Shown piece after piece: positions 6,696-12,982 of a stretch of 13,784 nucleotides of DNA. The DNA is from Clostridiaceae bacterium (GTDB lineage: Bacteria > Bacillota > Clostridia > Oscillospirales > Acutalibacteraceae). The notes under the pieces were generated by a model. It did no database searches. It was not told where the DNA came from and saw nothing but the letters and a program-made list of their open reading frames with translations. A program made the translations under genes and the position numbers. Every line of letters begins with the position of its first letter. Positions within the stretch are counted from its first letter, which is position 1. The stretch spans positions 1 through 13,784 of the forward strand of contig JAEDKI010000034.1 in NCBI GenBank assembly GCA_016295895.1. The letters are read 5' to 3'.

Positions 6696-7190
6696 TTATT
6701 TAATGTGTTTTTTGAAAAACGCTTTGATTCCCAACGGCCCTGCAAAAATAAAAACAAGGCTTGCGGCAACGCTGACAATCAGCAGAATCAAAACGGGGAT
6801 ATTATTGGCGTAATATTCAGCCATGGCACGGAACGCCTCGGGCTGATAAAGAATTGTAACGCCGACTGCAACTGCTCCGACTGCGGCAAAAAGCACCGCT
6901 CCTGCCGCTGCGTCCTTTGCCGCCTTGGCAAGAGGATTTCTTTTTCCGCCCGTTTCGATGTCAACCGTCCTCTCAACGGCGGTATTGACCGCTTCAAGCG
7001 CAAAAACGGCGGCGCAGGTTATCATCAGAATTGCCGCCTGAGTACGGCTGACCTCAAAGAAGTCATAGACAGTCAGAAATCCGAGCATATAAGTCGCAAA
7101 GCAAAGGTGGATTCTCATATTCTGCTCGTTTGCAATGCAGTATGTTATTCCTTTGAAAGCATAATAAAAGCTTTTGATAAGTTTTTTCAT
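6696..7190 (-). CDS. dgkA: Diacylglycerol/undecaprenol kinase family membrane protein (DgkA)
   Basis: This small integral-membrane lipid kinase, at this locus in Firmicutes usually an undecaprenol kinase, phosphorylates a lipid alcohol with ATP. The signature is FALEAVNTAVERTVD (63-77) followed by NPLAKAAKDAAAGAVL (85-100); the conserved Glu and Asn of the catalytic site are present. Helices are at about 28-47, 50-70 and 94-115. A fourth hydrophobic helix (about 128-150, within IPVLILLIVSVAASLVFIFA) extends the protein to 164 residues, beyond the 120-140 usual. The start overlaps the ybeY stop as ATGA; no strong ribosome site is seen, so translation is probably coupled to ybeY. Lipid specificity (undecaprenol versus diacylglycerol) is not decided by the sequence. 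Confidence 0.92.
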   Translation of the reverse strand: MKKLIKSFYYAFKGITYCIANEQNMRIHLCFATYMLGFLTVYDFFEVSRTQAAILMITCAAVFALEAVNTAVERTVDIETGGKRNPLAKAAKDAAAGAVLFAAVGAVAVGVTILYQPEAFRAMAEYYANNIPVLILLIVSVAASLVFIFAGPLGIKAFFKKHIK

Positions 7191-7699
7191 TCTTCGTCGT
7201 CATCCATGTAGTAGCTCGAATTGCGTTTTAAGCCGAGCTTTGTTAAAACGGTTTCTTCCTTTTCACGCATTCTGACGCTCTCAATGCCGCCGTTGACATG
7301 GTCGTAGCCGAGCAGATGAAGCATTGAATGGACCGTCAGAAATCCGATCTCTCTTTGCAGGCTGTGACCGTATCTGTCCGCCTGGTCGATTGCATGGGGA
7401 ATCGAAATAACAATGTCGCCGAGAATTTTCGCTCCCGTGTCCTGATTGATGTCGTAAACCCCGTTTTCACCCATCGGGAACGACAGAACATCCGTAGATC
7501 TGTCAATGTTTCTGTATTCCTTATTAAGCTTTTGAATTTCATCGTCATCAACGAAGGTTACGCTTATTTCGGCGGAGCCGTCAAATTCTTCAAGCACCAG
7601 AACAGCCGTGCAGCAGCGGCGGACAAGCAGACGAACGCCCGTCGGTATTCTGACCTCGTGCTGTTCATTTGATATAATAACTTTAACCTTGCCGATCAT
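7187..7699 (-). CDS. ybeY: Endoribonuclease YbeY (rRNA maturation)
   Basis: YbeY is a zinc metallo-endoribonuclease involved in 16S rRNA 3'-end processing and ribosome quality control. The zinc motif H-x3-H-x5-H is intact as HSMLHLLGYDH (124-134). The preceding conserved stretch is LNKEYRNIDRSTDVLSFP (58-75), followed by LGDIVIS (93-99). Length (170) is typical, with an acidic tail DDDEE. The ATG overlaps the phoH stop as ATGA, with AGGAGAG about 10 bases upstream inside phoH. It is placed directly after phoH; in many Firmicutes pgpH (yqfF) lies between them. Confidence 0.97.
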   Translation of the reverse strand: MIGKVKVIISNEQHEVRIPTGVRLLVRRCCTAVLVLEEFDGSAEISVTFVDDDEIQKLNKEYRNIDRSTDVLSFPMGENGVYDINQDTGAKILGDIVISIPHAIDQADRYGHSLQREIGFLTVHSMLHLLGYDHVNGGIESVRMREKEETVLTKLGLKRNSSYYMDDDEE

Positions 7700-8661
7700 T
7701 TTCTTTTTCTCTCCTCTTCCTGTTTTTCGTACGCCTTGATAATATCCTGAACCAATCTGTGGCGCACAACATCCTTTTCGCTGAATCTGACCGTGCCGAT
7801 ATCTTCGATGTTTTTCAGTATTCTGACCGCATCTTTAAGACCCGAGCGCTTGCCGTCGGGCAAATCTATCTGAGTTATGTCGCCCGTAACGACCATTTTT
7901 GAATTGAAGCCGAGGCGGGTCAGAAACATTTTCATCTGCTCCGCCGTTGTGTTCTGCGCTTCGTCAAGAATGATGAAGCTGTCATCAAGAGTTCTGCCTC
8001 GCATATATGCAAGCGGTGCAACCTCAATGTCTCCCCGCTCCTGATGCTTCTGAAAATTCTCTGCACCGAGCATATCGAAAAGTGCATCGTAAAGCGGTCT
8101 TAAATAAGGGTCAACCTTTGACTGGAGGTCGCCGGGCAAAAATCCGAGCTTCTCGCCCGCTTCAACCGCAGGCCTTGTTAAGATTATACGGTTGATTTCC
8201 TTGGCTCTGAACGCCGTCACCGCCATTGCAACGGCAAGATAGGTTTTGCCCGTGCCCGCAGGCCCGACTCCGAAAGTGACGGTATTGTTTCTTATCGTTT
8301 CGATATATTTCTTCTGACCGAGAGTTTTTGGCTTTACGGGCTTGCCCTTTGCGGTTATGCAAACGCAGTCAGCCGCCATGTGAACCAATTTATCCTCGTT
8401 GCCCTCGTTAACGAGAGAGAGCACATACCGCACATTCTGATCGCTGAGCGATTCGCCACGGTTAATCAGCGTAAGCAGACCGTTGATTGCCCGAACGCCC
8501 TTCTGAACATTTTCAGCCTCGCCCGTGACTTTAAGCTCCGAGCCTCTGCTGATAACCGAAACCGAAAATTCCTTTTCGATAAGTTTTATATTTTCATCAA
8601 AGCTGCCGAACAGGCTCACCGCCTGCTCCATCCTGTCAACATTTATTATCTGCTCAAACAT
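7696..8661 (-). CDS. phoH: PhoH-family ATPase (PhoH/PhoL type)
   Basis: This is a cytosolic P-loop ATPase with an N-terminal KH-like RNA-binding region (about 8-65). The ATPase domain has Walker A GPAGTGKT (133-140), the motif LTRPAVEAGEKLGFLPGDL (161-179), Walker B FIILDEAQN (229-237) and VTGDITQIDLP (258-268). The family is thought to act with YbeY in RNA metabolism, possibly as a helicase; the exact substrate is unsettled. Length (321) is standard for the single-domain PhoH next to ybeY, lacking the PIN domain of PhoH2 proteins. A good ribosome site TAGGAG lies 8 bases before ATG. It is the first gene of the operon that continues to recO. Confidence 0.96.
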   Translation of the reverse strand: MFEQIINVDRMEQAVSLFGSFDENIKLIEKEFSVSVISRGSELKVTGEAENVQKGVRAINGLLTLINRGESLSDQNVRYVLSLVNEGNEDKLVHMAADCVCITAKGKPVKPKTLGQKKYIETIRNNTVTFGVGPAGTGKTYLAVAMAVTAFRAKEINRIILTRPAVEAGEKLGFLPGDLQSKVDPYLRPLYDALFDMLGAENFQKHQERGDIEVAPLAYMRGRTLDDSFIILDEAQNTTAEQMKMFLTRLGFNSKMVVTGDITQIDLPDGKRSGLKDAVRILKNIEDIGTVRFSEKDVVRHRLVQDIIKAYEKQEEERKRK

Positions 8662-8697
8662 AAGTCCAGCTCCTAAGATAGAAAACTATTACTGCTT

Positions 8698-8726
8698 ATT
8701 ATAACACGCTTTTCCGAAAAAGTCAC
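8698..8726 (-). promoter_or_regulatory. Sigma-A-type promoter of the phoH-recO operon
   Basis: On the minus strand a perfect -10 TATAAT (8698-8703) is preceded, at 17 bases, by GTGACT (8721-8726), four of six matches to TTGACA. The start site would fall about 30 bases before the phoH ATG. The surrounding DNA (8727-8800) is very AT-rich with no reading frame of note. Confidence 0.6.
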
Positions 8727-8820
8727 TATTAATTAACAATTATTTATATAAATAAGCAGAAAATTTTATATTTTTTATTTATTATGTCCCAAAAGATAAA
8801 AAACCTCGGAAAATCCGGAT

Positions 8821-8857
8821 ATAAAAATCCCCCGGCTCTGAACTCGCAAAGCCGGGG
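8821..8857 (-). terminator. Intrinsic terminator of feoAB
   Basis: Ten bases after the feoB stop, on the minus strand, an 8-base-pair perfect stem CCCCGGCT/AGCCGGGG (8850-8857 with 8830-8837) with a 12-base loop is followed by GATTTTTAT. This is a clear Rho-independent terminator. A second, weaker element follows: CGGA-TTT-TCCG (8807-8817), then six T residues (8798-8803), possibly a backup that protects the phoH promoter further on. Confidence 0.9.
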
Positions 8858-8866
8858 AAACTCAGA

Positions 8867-10909
8867 TTATGCAAATAACAACGCAATATGATAGACGATA
8901 AAGGTAACTATCCATGCCGTTAACGCCTGACAGCCGAGCGTGATTGCCGTCCACTTTCTGCTGTTCATTTCACGGCGTATTGACGAAACCGCCGCAACGC
9001 AGGGAATAAACAGAAGCGTAAAGGTCATGAACGAATAAGCCTGAGCAGGAGTGAACACCTGAGAAATAACAGCCGATACTCCGCCCTCGCCCGAGCCGTA
9101 AAGTATGCCGAGAGTGCTGACTATCGATTCTCTTGCGATAAGTCCGCTGAGAACGGAAACAGAGCTTTGCCATTCGCCGAAGCCGAGCGGCGCAAATATC
9201 GGAGCAATCGCCTTGCCGATAACCGCAAGCATGCTTTCATCGGGATTTGTTACATGCCTGAAGCTGAAGCTGAAATACTGAAGTGCCCAGACAACTATAC
9301 TTGCTCCGAGCAAAACCGTTCCCGCCTTTGTGAAGAAATCACGGAGCTTTTCCCAAAGATGAAGCCCGAGAGTTTTTGCGGTCGGCAGTCTGTAGGGCGG
9401 AAGCTCCATGACAAACGGAGTGTGACCGCCTTTAAGTATCGTTTTTTGCATTATGAACGCATATATTATCGCAACGATAAGACCGAGCGCATAGATTGAA
9501 AAAACGGTTATTCCGCTGTATGAAGCAAACAGTGCAGAAATGAACACTGCGTAAACGGGCATCTTTGCGCTGCACGACATGAACGGCACGAGCATTATTG
9601 TCATTCGCCTGTCTTTTTCGTTTTCAAGCGTTCTTGTTGCCATCAACGCAGGCACGGAGCAACCGAAGCCCATGAGCATCGGCACAAAGGATTTGCCCGA
9701 AAGACCGATTGCATGGAGCGCTCTGTCCATGATGAACGCCGCTCTCGCCATGTAGCCGCTGTCCTCAAGAATCGAAAGGAAAAGGAACAGCAAAGCAATC
9801 TGCGGAAAGAACGAAAGAATAGAGCCGAGGCCGCCGATAACGCCGTCACAAACAAGCCCGACCGCCCAGTCCGCCGCTCCGAGATTTATCAGACCCTCTC
9901 TTGCGAACGAAGCAAATTTCTCGTTGAAAAGCATGTCAACGATATCCGTCAGTCTGCTTCCGAGCGCACCGAAAGTAATATAAAAAACGGCTATCATAAT
10001 CAGCGCAAACAGCGGAATTGCAAGAAAACGGTTAGTTACGATTCTGTCAATTTTATCCGAGGTTGAAAGCTCATGCGTTTTTTTGCTGAGCTTGACCGCT
10101 TTTTCGCAGAGTGAGCAAATAAATTTATATTTCTGATCGGCAACAATAATTTCTCTGTCAATTTTCGGAGTTTCGATTTTTTTAACCATGCCGTCAATAA
10201 ATTCCGCTTCCGACGCTGAAAGCTCAAGCGCCTTTTCGGTCGGTTCATCTCCCTCAATGAGCTTTACTGCAGACCAGCGCAGAGGAATACTTTTGCTCAC
10301 ACATTTTTCTCTGATAATATCCTCAACGGTTTCGACCGTGCTTTTAAGCGGCTCGGTATAAATCGGCAGAGGCTCGCCTATGTTTATATGTCTGTCAAGG
10401 TGATTTGACTCTCCCCTGTGGGCAAGCTCATGCTCGGCGGCGTGAATCAGCTTGTGAATTCCGACGCCCTTTGATGCGCTGATGGGTACAACTCTTATTC
10501 CAAGCTCGTTTTCAAGAACCTTGACATCAATTTTATCGCCCCGCTTTTCAAGAACGTCAATCATGTTCAGGGCAATTACCATCGGCACTCCCAGCTCCGA
10601 AAGCTGGATTGTAAGATAAAGATTTCTTTCAAGATTGGTAGCGTCAACAATGTTAATTATCAAATCGGGCTTTTCGTCGATTATGTAATTTCTGCTGACA
10701 AGCTCCTCCGCCGAATACGGCGAAAGCGAATAAATGCCGGGCAAATCAACAACGCTGATATCCGCATCGTTATGCTTGAGCTTGCCCTCTTTTTTCTCAA
10801 CTGTAACGCCCGCCCAGTTGCCGACATATTGATTTGAGCCCGTCAGAGCGTTGAAAAGAGTTGTTTTGCCGCAGTTCGGGTTGCCCGCAAGCGCATATCT
10901 GAGATTCAT
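8867..10909 (-). CDS. feoB: Ferrous iron transport protein FeoB
   Basis: FeoB is the inner-membrane Fe(II) permease with an N-terminal GTPase. G motifs: GNPNCGKTT (9-17), GVTVEKKEG (34-42), DLPGIYSL (55-62), NMID (115-118) and SAS (144-146). The helical linker and spacer occupy about 150-290. The membrane domain follows with two Gate-type repeats; conserved stretches are FLSILEDSGYMARAAF (377-392), MGFGCSVPAL (413-422) with its cysteine, and MSCSAKMPVYAVF (444-456). Length of 680 is shorter than the 773 residues of E. coli FeoB and typical of Firmicutes. Start: GGAGGT 6 bases before the ATG, inside the end of feoA, with a 4-base ATGA overlap. No feoC follows; a terminator does. Confidence 0.97.
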   Translation of the reverse strand: MNLRYALAGNPNCGKTTLFNALTGSNQYVGNWAGVTVEKKEGKLKHNDADISVVDLPGIYSLSPYSAEELVSRNYIIDEKPDLIINIVDATNLERNLYLTIQLSELGVPMVIALNMIDVLEKRGDKIDVKVLENELGIRVVPISASKGVGIHKLIHAAEHELAHRGESNHLDRHINIGEPLPIYTEPLKSTVETVEDIIREKCVSKSIPLRWSAVKLIEGDEPTEKALELSASEAEFIDGMVKKIETPKIDREIIVADQKYKFICSLCEKAVKLSKKTHELSTSDKIDRIVTNRFLAIPLFALIMIAVFYITFGALGSRLTDIVDMLFNEKFASFAREGLINLGAADWAVGLVCDGVIGGLGSILSFFPQIALLFLFLSILEDSGYMARAAFIMDRALHAIGLSGKSFVPMLMGFGCSVPALMATRTLENEKDRRMTIMLVPFMSCSAKMPVYAVFISALFASYSGITVFSIYALGLIVAIIYAFIMQKTILKGGHTPFVMELPPYRLPTAKTLGLHLWEKLRDFFTKAGTVLLGASIVVWALQYFSFSFRHVTNPDESMLAVIGKAIAPIFAPLGFGEWQSSVSVLSGLIARESIVSTLGILYGSGEGGVSAVISQVFTPAQAYSFMTFTLLFIPCVAAVSSIRREMNSRKWTAITLGCQALTAWIVTFIVYHIALLFA

Positions 10910-11139
10910 CTTTCCACCTCCACGCTTATTTCGAGCGCCTCGCTTCGCCTTATGCTCAGCTCATAGCCTCTGACATTTATTTCAATCGGATCCCCGAGCG
11001 GTGCCTGCTTCCGCATAATTATCACCGCACCGGGAGTTATGCCCATGTCAATAATATGGCGGCGAACCGCACCCTTGCCGCCAAGCGAATCAACGATTCC
11101 TTTTTCTCCCGGTTTCATTTTATCAACAGTTTTCAGCAT
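10906..11139 (-). CDS. feoA: Ferrous iron transport protein FeoA
   Basis: This is a 77-residue cytosolic SH3-like protein that works with FeoB in Fe(II) uptake. Conserved features are the KPGEKGIVDSLGG start (9-21), RRHIIDMGITPGAVI (27-41), APLGDPIEINVRGYELSIRR (47-66) and the terminal VEVER. The ATG has AGGAAG about 8 bases upstream. The last bases overlap feoB as ATGA, so the two are translated together. It is driven by the promoter at 11197-11225. Confidence 0.96.
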   Translation of the reverse strand: MLKTVDKMKPGEKGIVDSLGGKGAVRRHIIDMGITPGAVIIMRKQAPLGDPIEINVRGYELSIRRSEALEISVEVER

Positions 11140-11179
11140 TTTCCATCTTCCTCTCCGAAACTCGTGCAGTTAACCGTGA

Positions 11180-11197
11180 CTAATTAATCTAAACTAA
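11180..11197 (-). promoter_or_regulatory. Operator-like sequence at the feoA transcription start
   Basis: Read on the minus strand the sequence is TTAGTTTAGATTAATTAG. Its left half, TTAGTTTAG, matches eight of nine bases of the DtxR/IdeR half-site TTAGGTTAG; the right half is degenerate (about 11 of 19 overall by eye). It touches the -10 box and covers the expected start site, a natural position for an iron-dependent repressor. That it is iron-responsive is inferred from the genes controlled; a Fur-type site is not evident. Confidence 0.4.
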
Positions 11198-11225
11198 CTA
11201 TACACCAATATTGCGGTTTTGTCAA
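11197..11225 (-). promoter_or_regulatory. Near-consensus sigma-A promoter of feoAB
   Basis: On the minus strand, -35 TTGACA (11220-11225) is perfect and the -10 is TATAGT (11197-11202), with 17 bases between. This is one of the best promoter matches in the window and implies strong basal expression that would need a repressor. Confidence 0.85.
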
Positions 11226-11270
11226 TGGCAATCCGCACAAATTATCTCCATCAAAGAGTTATTGAAACTA

Positions 11271-11299
11271 TTGATATTGGCAAATCATTGTGGTATAAT
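11271..11299 (+). promoter_or_regulatory. Sigma-A promoter of the DUF1858-trmK-NIF3-rqcH operon
   Basis: On the plus strand, -35 TTGATA (11271-11276) and a perfect -10 TATAAT (11294-11299) are separated by 17 bases. The start site would be about 30 bases before the ATG at 11337. It is divergent from the feoAB promoter, with about 45 bases between the two -35 boxes. Confidence 0.85.
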
Positions 11300-11336
11300 A
11301 TGTTTTGTATTTTGAAACCGAAAGGATGTTTTGGAA

Positions 11337-11543
11337 ATGAAAGAAATCACAAAAGATATGAAGATCGGCGAAATTCTCGATAATAACTCCGACCTTGCTC
11401 AGTTCTTCTTTGCAATGGGAATGCATTGCCTCGGCTGTCCCTCGGCAAGAAACGAAACGGTTGCTCAGGCTTGCATGGTTCACGGAACCGACGCTGATAA
11501 GCTCGTTGAGGATATCAACGATTATCTCGCAAAGAATGCTTAA
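11337..11543 (+). CDS. DUF1858 / hybrid-cluster-protein-associated redox disulfide protein
   Basis: This 68-residue cytosolic protein is made of one DUF1858 domain. The start is MKEITKDMKIGEIL, and the mark of the family, HCLGC, lies within FFAMGMHCLGCPSAR with a CxxC-type cysteine pair; a third cysteine follows in AQACMVHG. Related proteins occur beside hybrid cluster proteins and are proposed to have a redox disulfide. Biochemical function is unknown. I chose the ATG at 11337 with AAAGGATG upstream; a TTG at 11331 would add two residues and lacks spacing to the ribosome site. It is the first gene of an operon and overlaps trmK by 8 bases. Confidence 0.88.
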   Translation: MKEITKDMKIGEILDNNSDLAQFFFAMGMHCLGCPSARNETVAQACMVHGTDADKLVEDINDYLAKNA

Positions 11544-12231
11544 TCTTTCCGAAAGAATGCTCATGGCGGCGAAAATGGTAAGGCACGGCAGCGTTGTTGC
11601 CGATATCGGCACAGACCATGCCTACCTGCCCGCCTATCTCGTTCTGAACGGGATTGCTCCAAAGGCTCTTGCGTGCGATGTTCGCAAGGGTCCGCTTGCA
11701 AACGCTGAAAAAACGGTTGAGCATTACGGACTTGAGAAGCAAATCACCCTGCGGCTTTCGGACGGCTTTGACGAAATCGAGCCGTTTGAAGCGCAGGATT
11801 TTATTATCTGCGGCATGGGCGGCACTCTGATGGAGCAGCTCGTTTCACGGGCTTATTGGCTGAAAGACAGCTCAAAGCGTATTATCGTTCAGCCCCAATC
11901 CCACGCCGAGGATATCAGAAAATTTTTTGTTGAAAACGGTTTCAGAATACTTTTTGAGGACGCCTGCGTTGACTCCGGCAAGCTTTACTGCGCCATGGCG
12001 GCGGAATACACGGGCGATAATATTGAAAAATCCGTATCTTACATATACACGGGCGAACTGCCCTCCTGCCAAAAGAAAGAAGCCCGTCTCTATCTTCAGA
12101 AAATCGTATCAAGGCTCAGAAAAAAGGCAGAATCCGAGCGGCTTCACGGCTCAGCCGACGAAGCGGAAAGGCTTGAAAGAATCATTGCCGAAACGGAGGA
12201 GAAAATCAATGCAATGCAAACCGACGGTTAA
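11536..12231 (+). CDS. trmK: tRNA (adenine(22)-N1)-methyltransferase TrmK
   Basis: TrmK methylates N1 of adenine 22 in tRNA using S-adenosylmethionine; it is found mostly in Gram-positive bacteria. The start MLNLSERM aligns with the family N-terminus. The Rossmann-type motif is VVADIGTDHAYLPAYL (20-35), then CDVRKGPLANA (47-57), the ICGMGG segment (91-96) and IVQPQSH (117-123). A C-terminal coiled-coil-like region (about 180-225) is rich in Lys and Glu and is characteristic of the family. Length 231 is typical. The ATG lies within the last codons of the DUF1858 gene and no strong ribosome site is seen, so it is probably translated by coupling. An open stretch upstream to 11395 overlaps DUF1858 in another frame and is not coding. 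Confidence 0.95.
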   Translation: MLNLSERMLMAAKMVRHGSVVADIGTDHAYLPAYLVLNGIAPKALACDVRKGPLANAEKTVEHYGLEKQITLRLSDGFDEIEPFEAQDFIICGMGGTLMEQLVSRAYWLKDSSKRIIVQPQSHAEDIRKFFVENGFRILFEDACVDSGKLYCAMAAEYTGDNIEKSVSYIYTGELPSCQKKEARLYLQKIVSRLRKKAESERLHGSADEAERLERIIAETEEKINAMQTDG

Positions 12232-12970
12232 AGATATTTATGATTATATCAATTCAATTGCGCCGTTTGACAGGCAATGCGAATGGGATAACAGCGGTCT
12301 GCTTGTCGGCAATCCCGACGCTTCGGTTAAAAAAATCGGCGTTGTGCTCGACATAACCTCCGATGCGGTTAAATACGCCGCAGAAAGCGGAATTGACCTC
12401 ATAGTCAGCCATCATCCCGTTATTTTCAGAGCCGCAAAAAGATTTCTTGACGGCGACCCTGCATTTTTGCTCGCTCAAAACGGAATTTCGGCAATCTGCG
12501 CCCACACCTCGCTTGACATTGCAAACGGCGGCGTCAACGACGCACTTGCAGAAGCTCTCGGATTTGAAAATGCCGCTTCATTCTGCGAAGGCGAAGCGGA
12601 AATGCTCAGGGCGGCGGATATCAACGAAACCGACGGCGAAAGTCTTGCAAAACTTGTTGCGGAAAAGCTTTCGGCAGGCGTTCGCATTGCCGACTGCGGA
12701 AAAAGAATAAAAAGAGTCGCTCTCTGCGGAGGGAGCGGCGGCGATTTCATTGAATATGCGACTTCGGCAGGCTGTGATGCTTACATAACGGGCGACCTGT
12801 CTCACCACGATTTTCTCAAAGGCATTGAATGCGGAATAACATTGATTGCCGCAGGGCATTTTGAAACCGAGAATCCCGTTGTTGCCGTTTTATGCAAAAA
12901 GCTTAACGAAAGTTTTGACTGCGAAGCGGTTATTATACCGCAAGCATCACCCGTAAAATATTATTTTTAA
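12209..12970 (+). CDS. NIF3-family (GTP cyclohydrolase 1 type 2-like) metal-binding protein
   Basis: This 253-residue protein is of the NIF3/DUF34 family, which binds two metal ions; a general function is not settled despite the GTP cyclohydrolase name. Motifs: EWDNSGLLVG (25-34), IVSHHPVIFR (65-74; metal histidines), CAHTSLDIANGGVND (97-111) and the C-terminal AAGHFETE (214-221; H217 and E219 or E221 probable ligands). It is the short form without the PII-like insertion present in the roughly 370-residue B. subtilis YqfO. The ATG at 12209 has GGAGG 8 bases before it, inside trmK, with a 23-base overlap. The trmK-NIF3 pairing is conserved in many Firmicutes. Confidence 0.93.
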   Translation: MQCKPTVKDIYDYINSIAPFDRQCEWDNSGLLVGNPDASVKKIGVVLDITSDAVKYAAESGIDLIVSHHPVIFRAAKRFLDGDPAFLLAQNGISAICAHTSLDIANGGVNDALAEALGFENAASFCEGEAEMLRAADINETDGESLAKLVAEKLSAGVRIADCGKRIKRVALCGGSGGDFIEYATSAGCDAYITGDLSHHDFLKGIECGITLIAAGHFETENPVVAVLCKKLNESFDCEAVIIPQASPVKYYF

Positions 12971-12982
12971 GAGGAAAAAACT

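Noticed and set aside
6686..6778. N-terminal extension of era by 31 codons
   Set aside because: It runs into dgkA, shows no Era features, and the ATG at 6685 has a perfect AAGGAG.
5969..7211. Two roughly 190-codon plus-strand frames opposite era and dgkA
   Set aside because: Both are mirror images of conserved coding sequence; the products are rich in Cys, Asn and Phe without domain features.
8727..8820. Possible small RNA or riboswitch in the AT-rich gap between phoH and feoB
   Set aside because: Apart from the phoH promoter and the feoB terminators, no stable structured fold, promoter pair or conserved riboswitch core was seen.
11395..11535. Upstream extension of trmK through the DUF1858 gene
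   Set aside because: The added residues are the out-of-frame reading of DUF1858; TrmK similarity begins exactly at MLNLSERM.
11927..12208. Upstream extension of the NIF3 protein through trmK
   Set aside because: It is the shadow of trmK in another frame; the ATG at 12209 has GGAGG and matches the family start.
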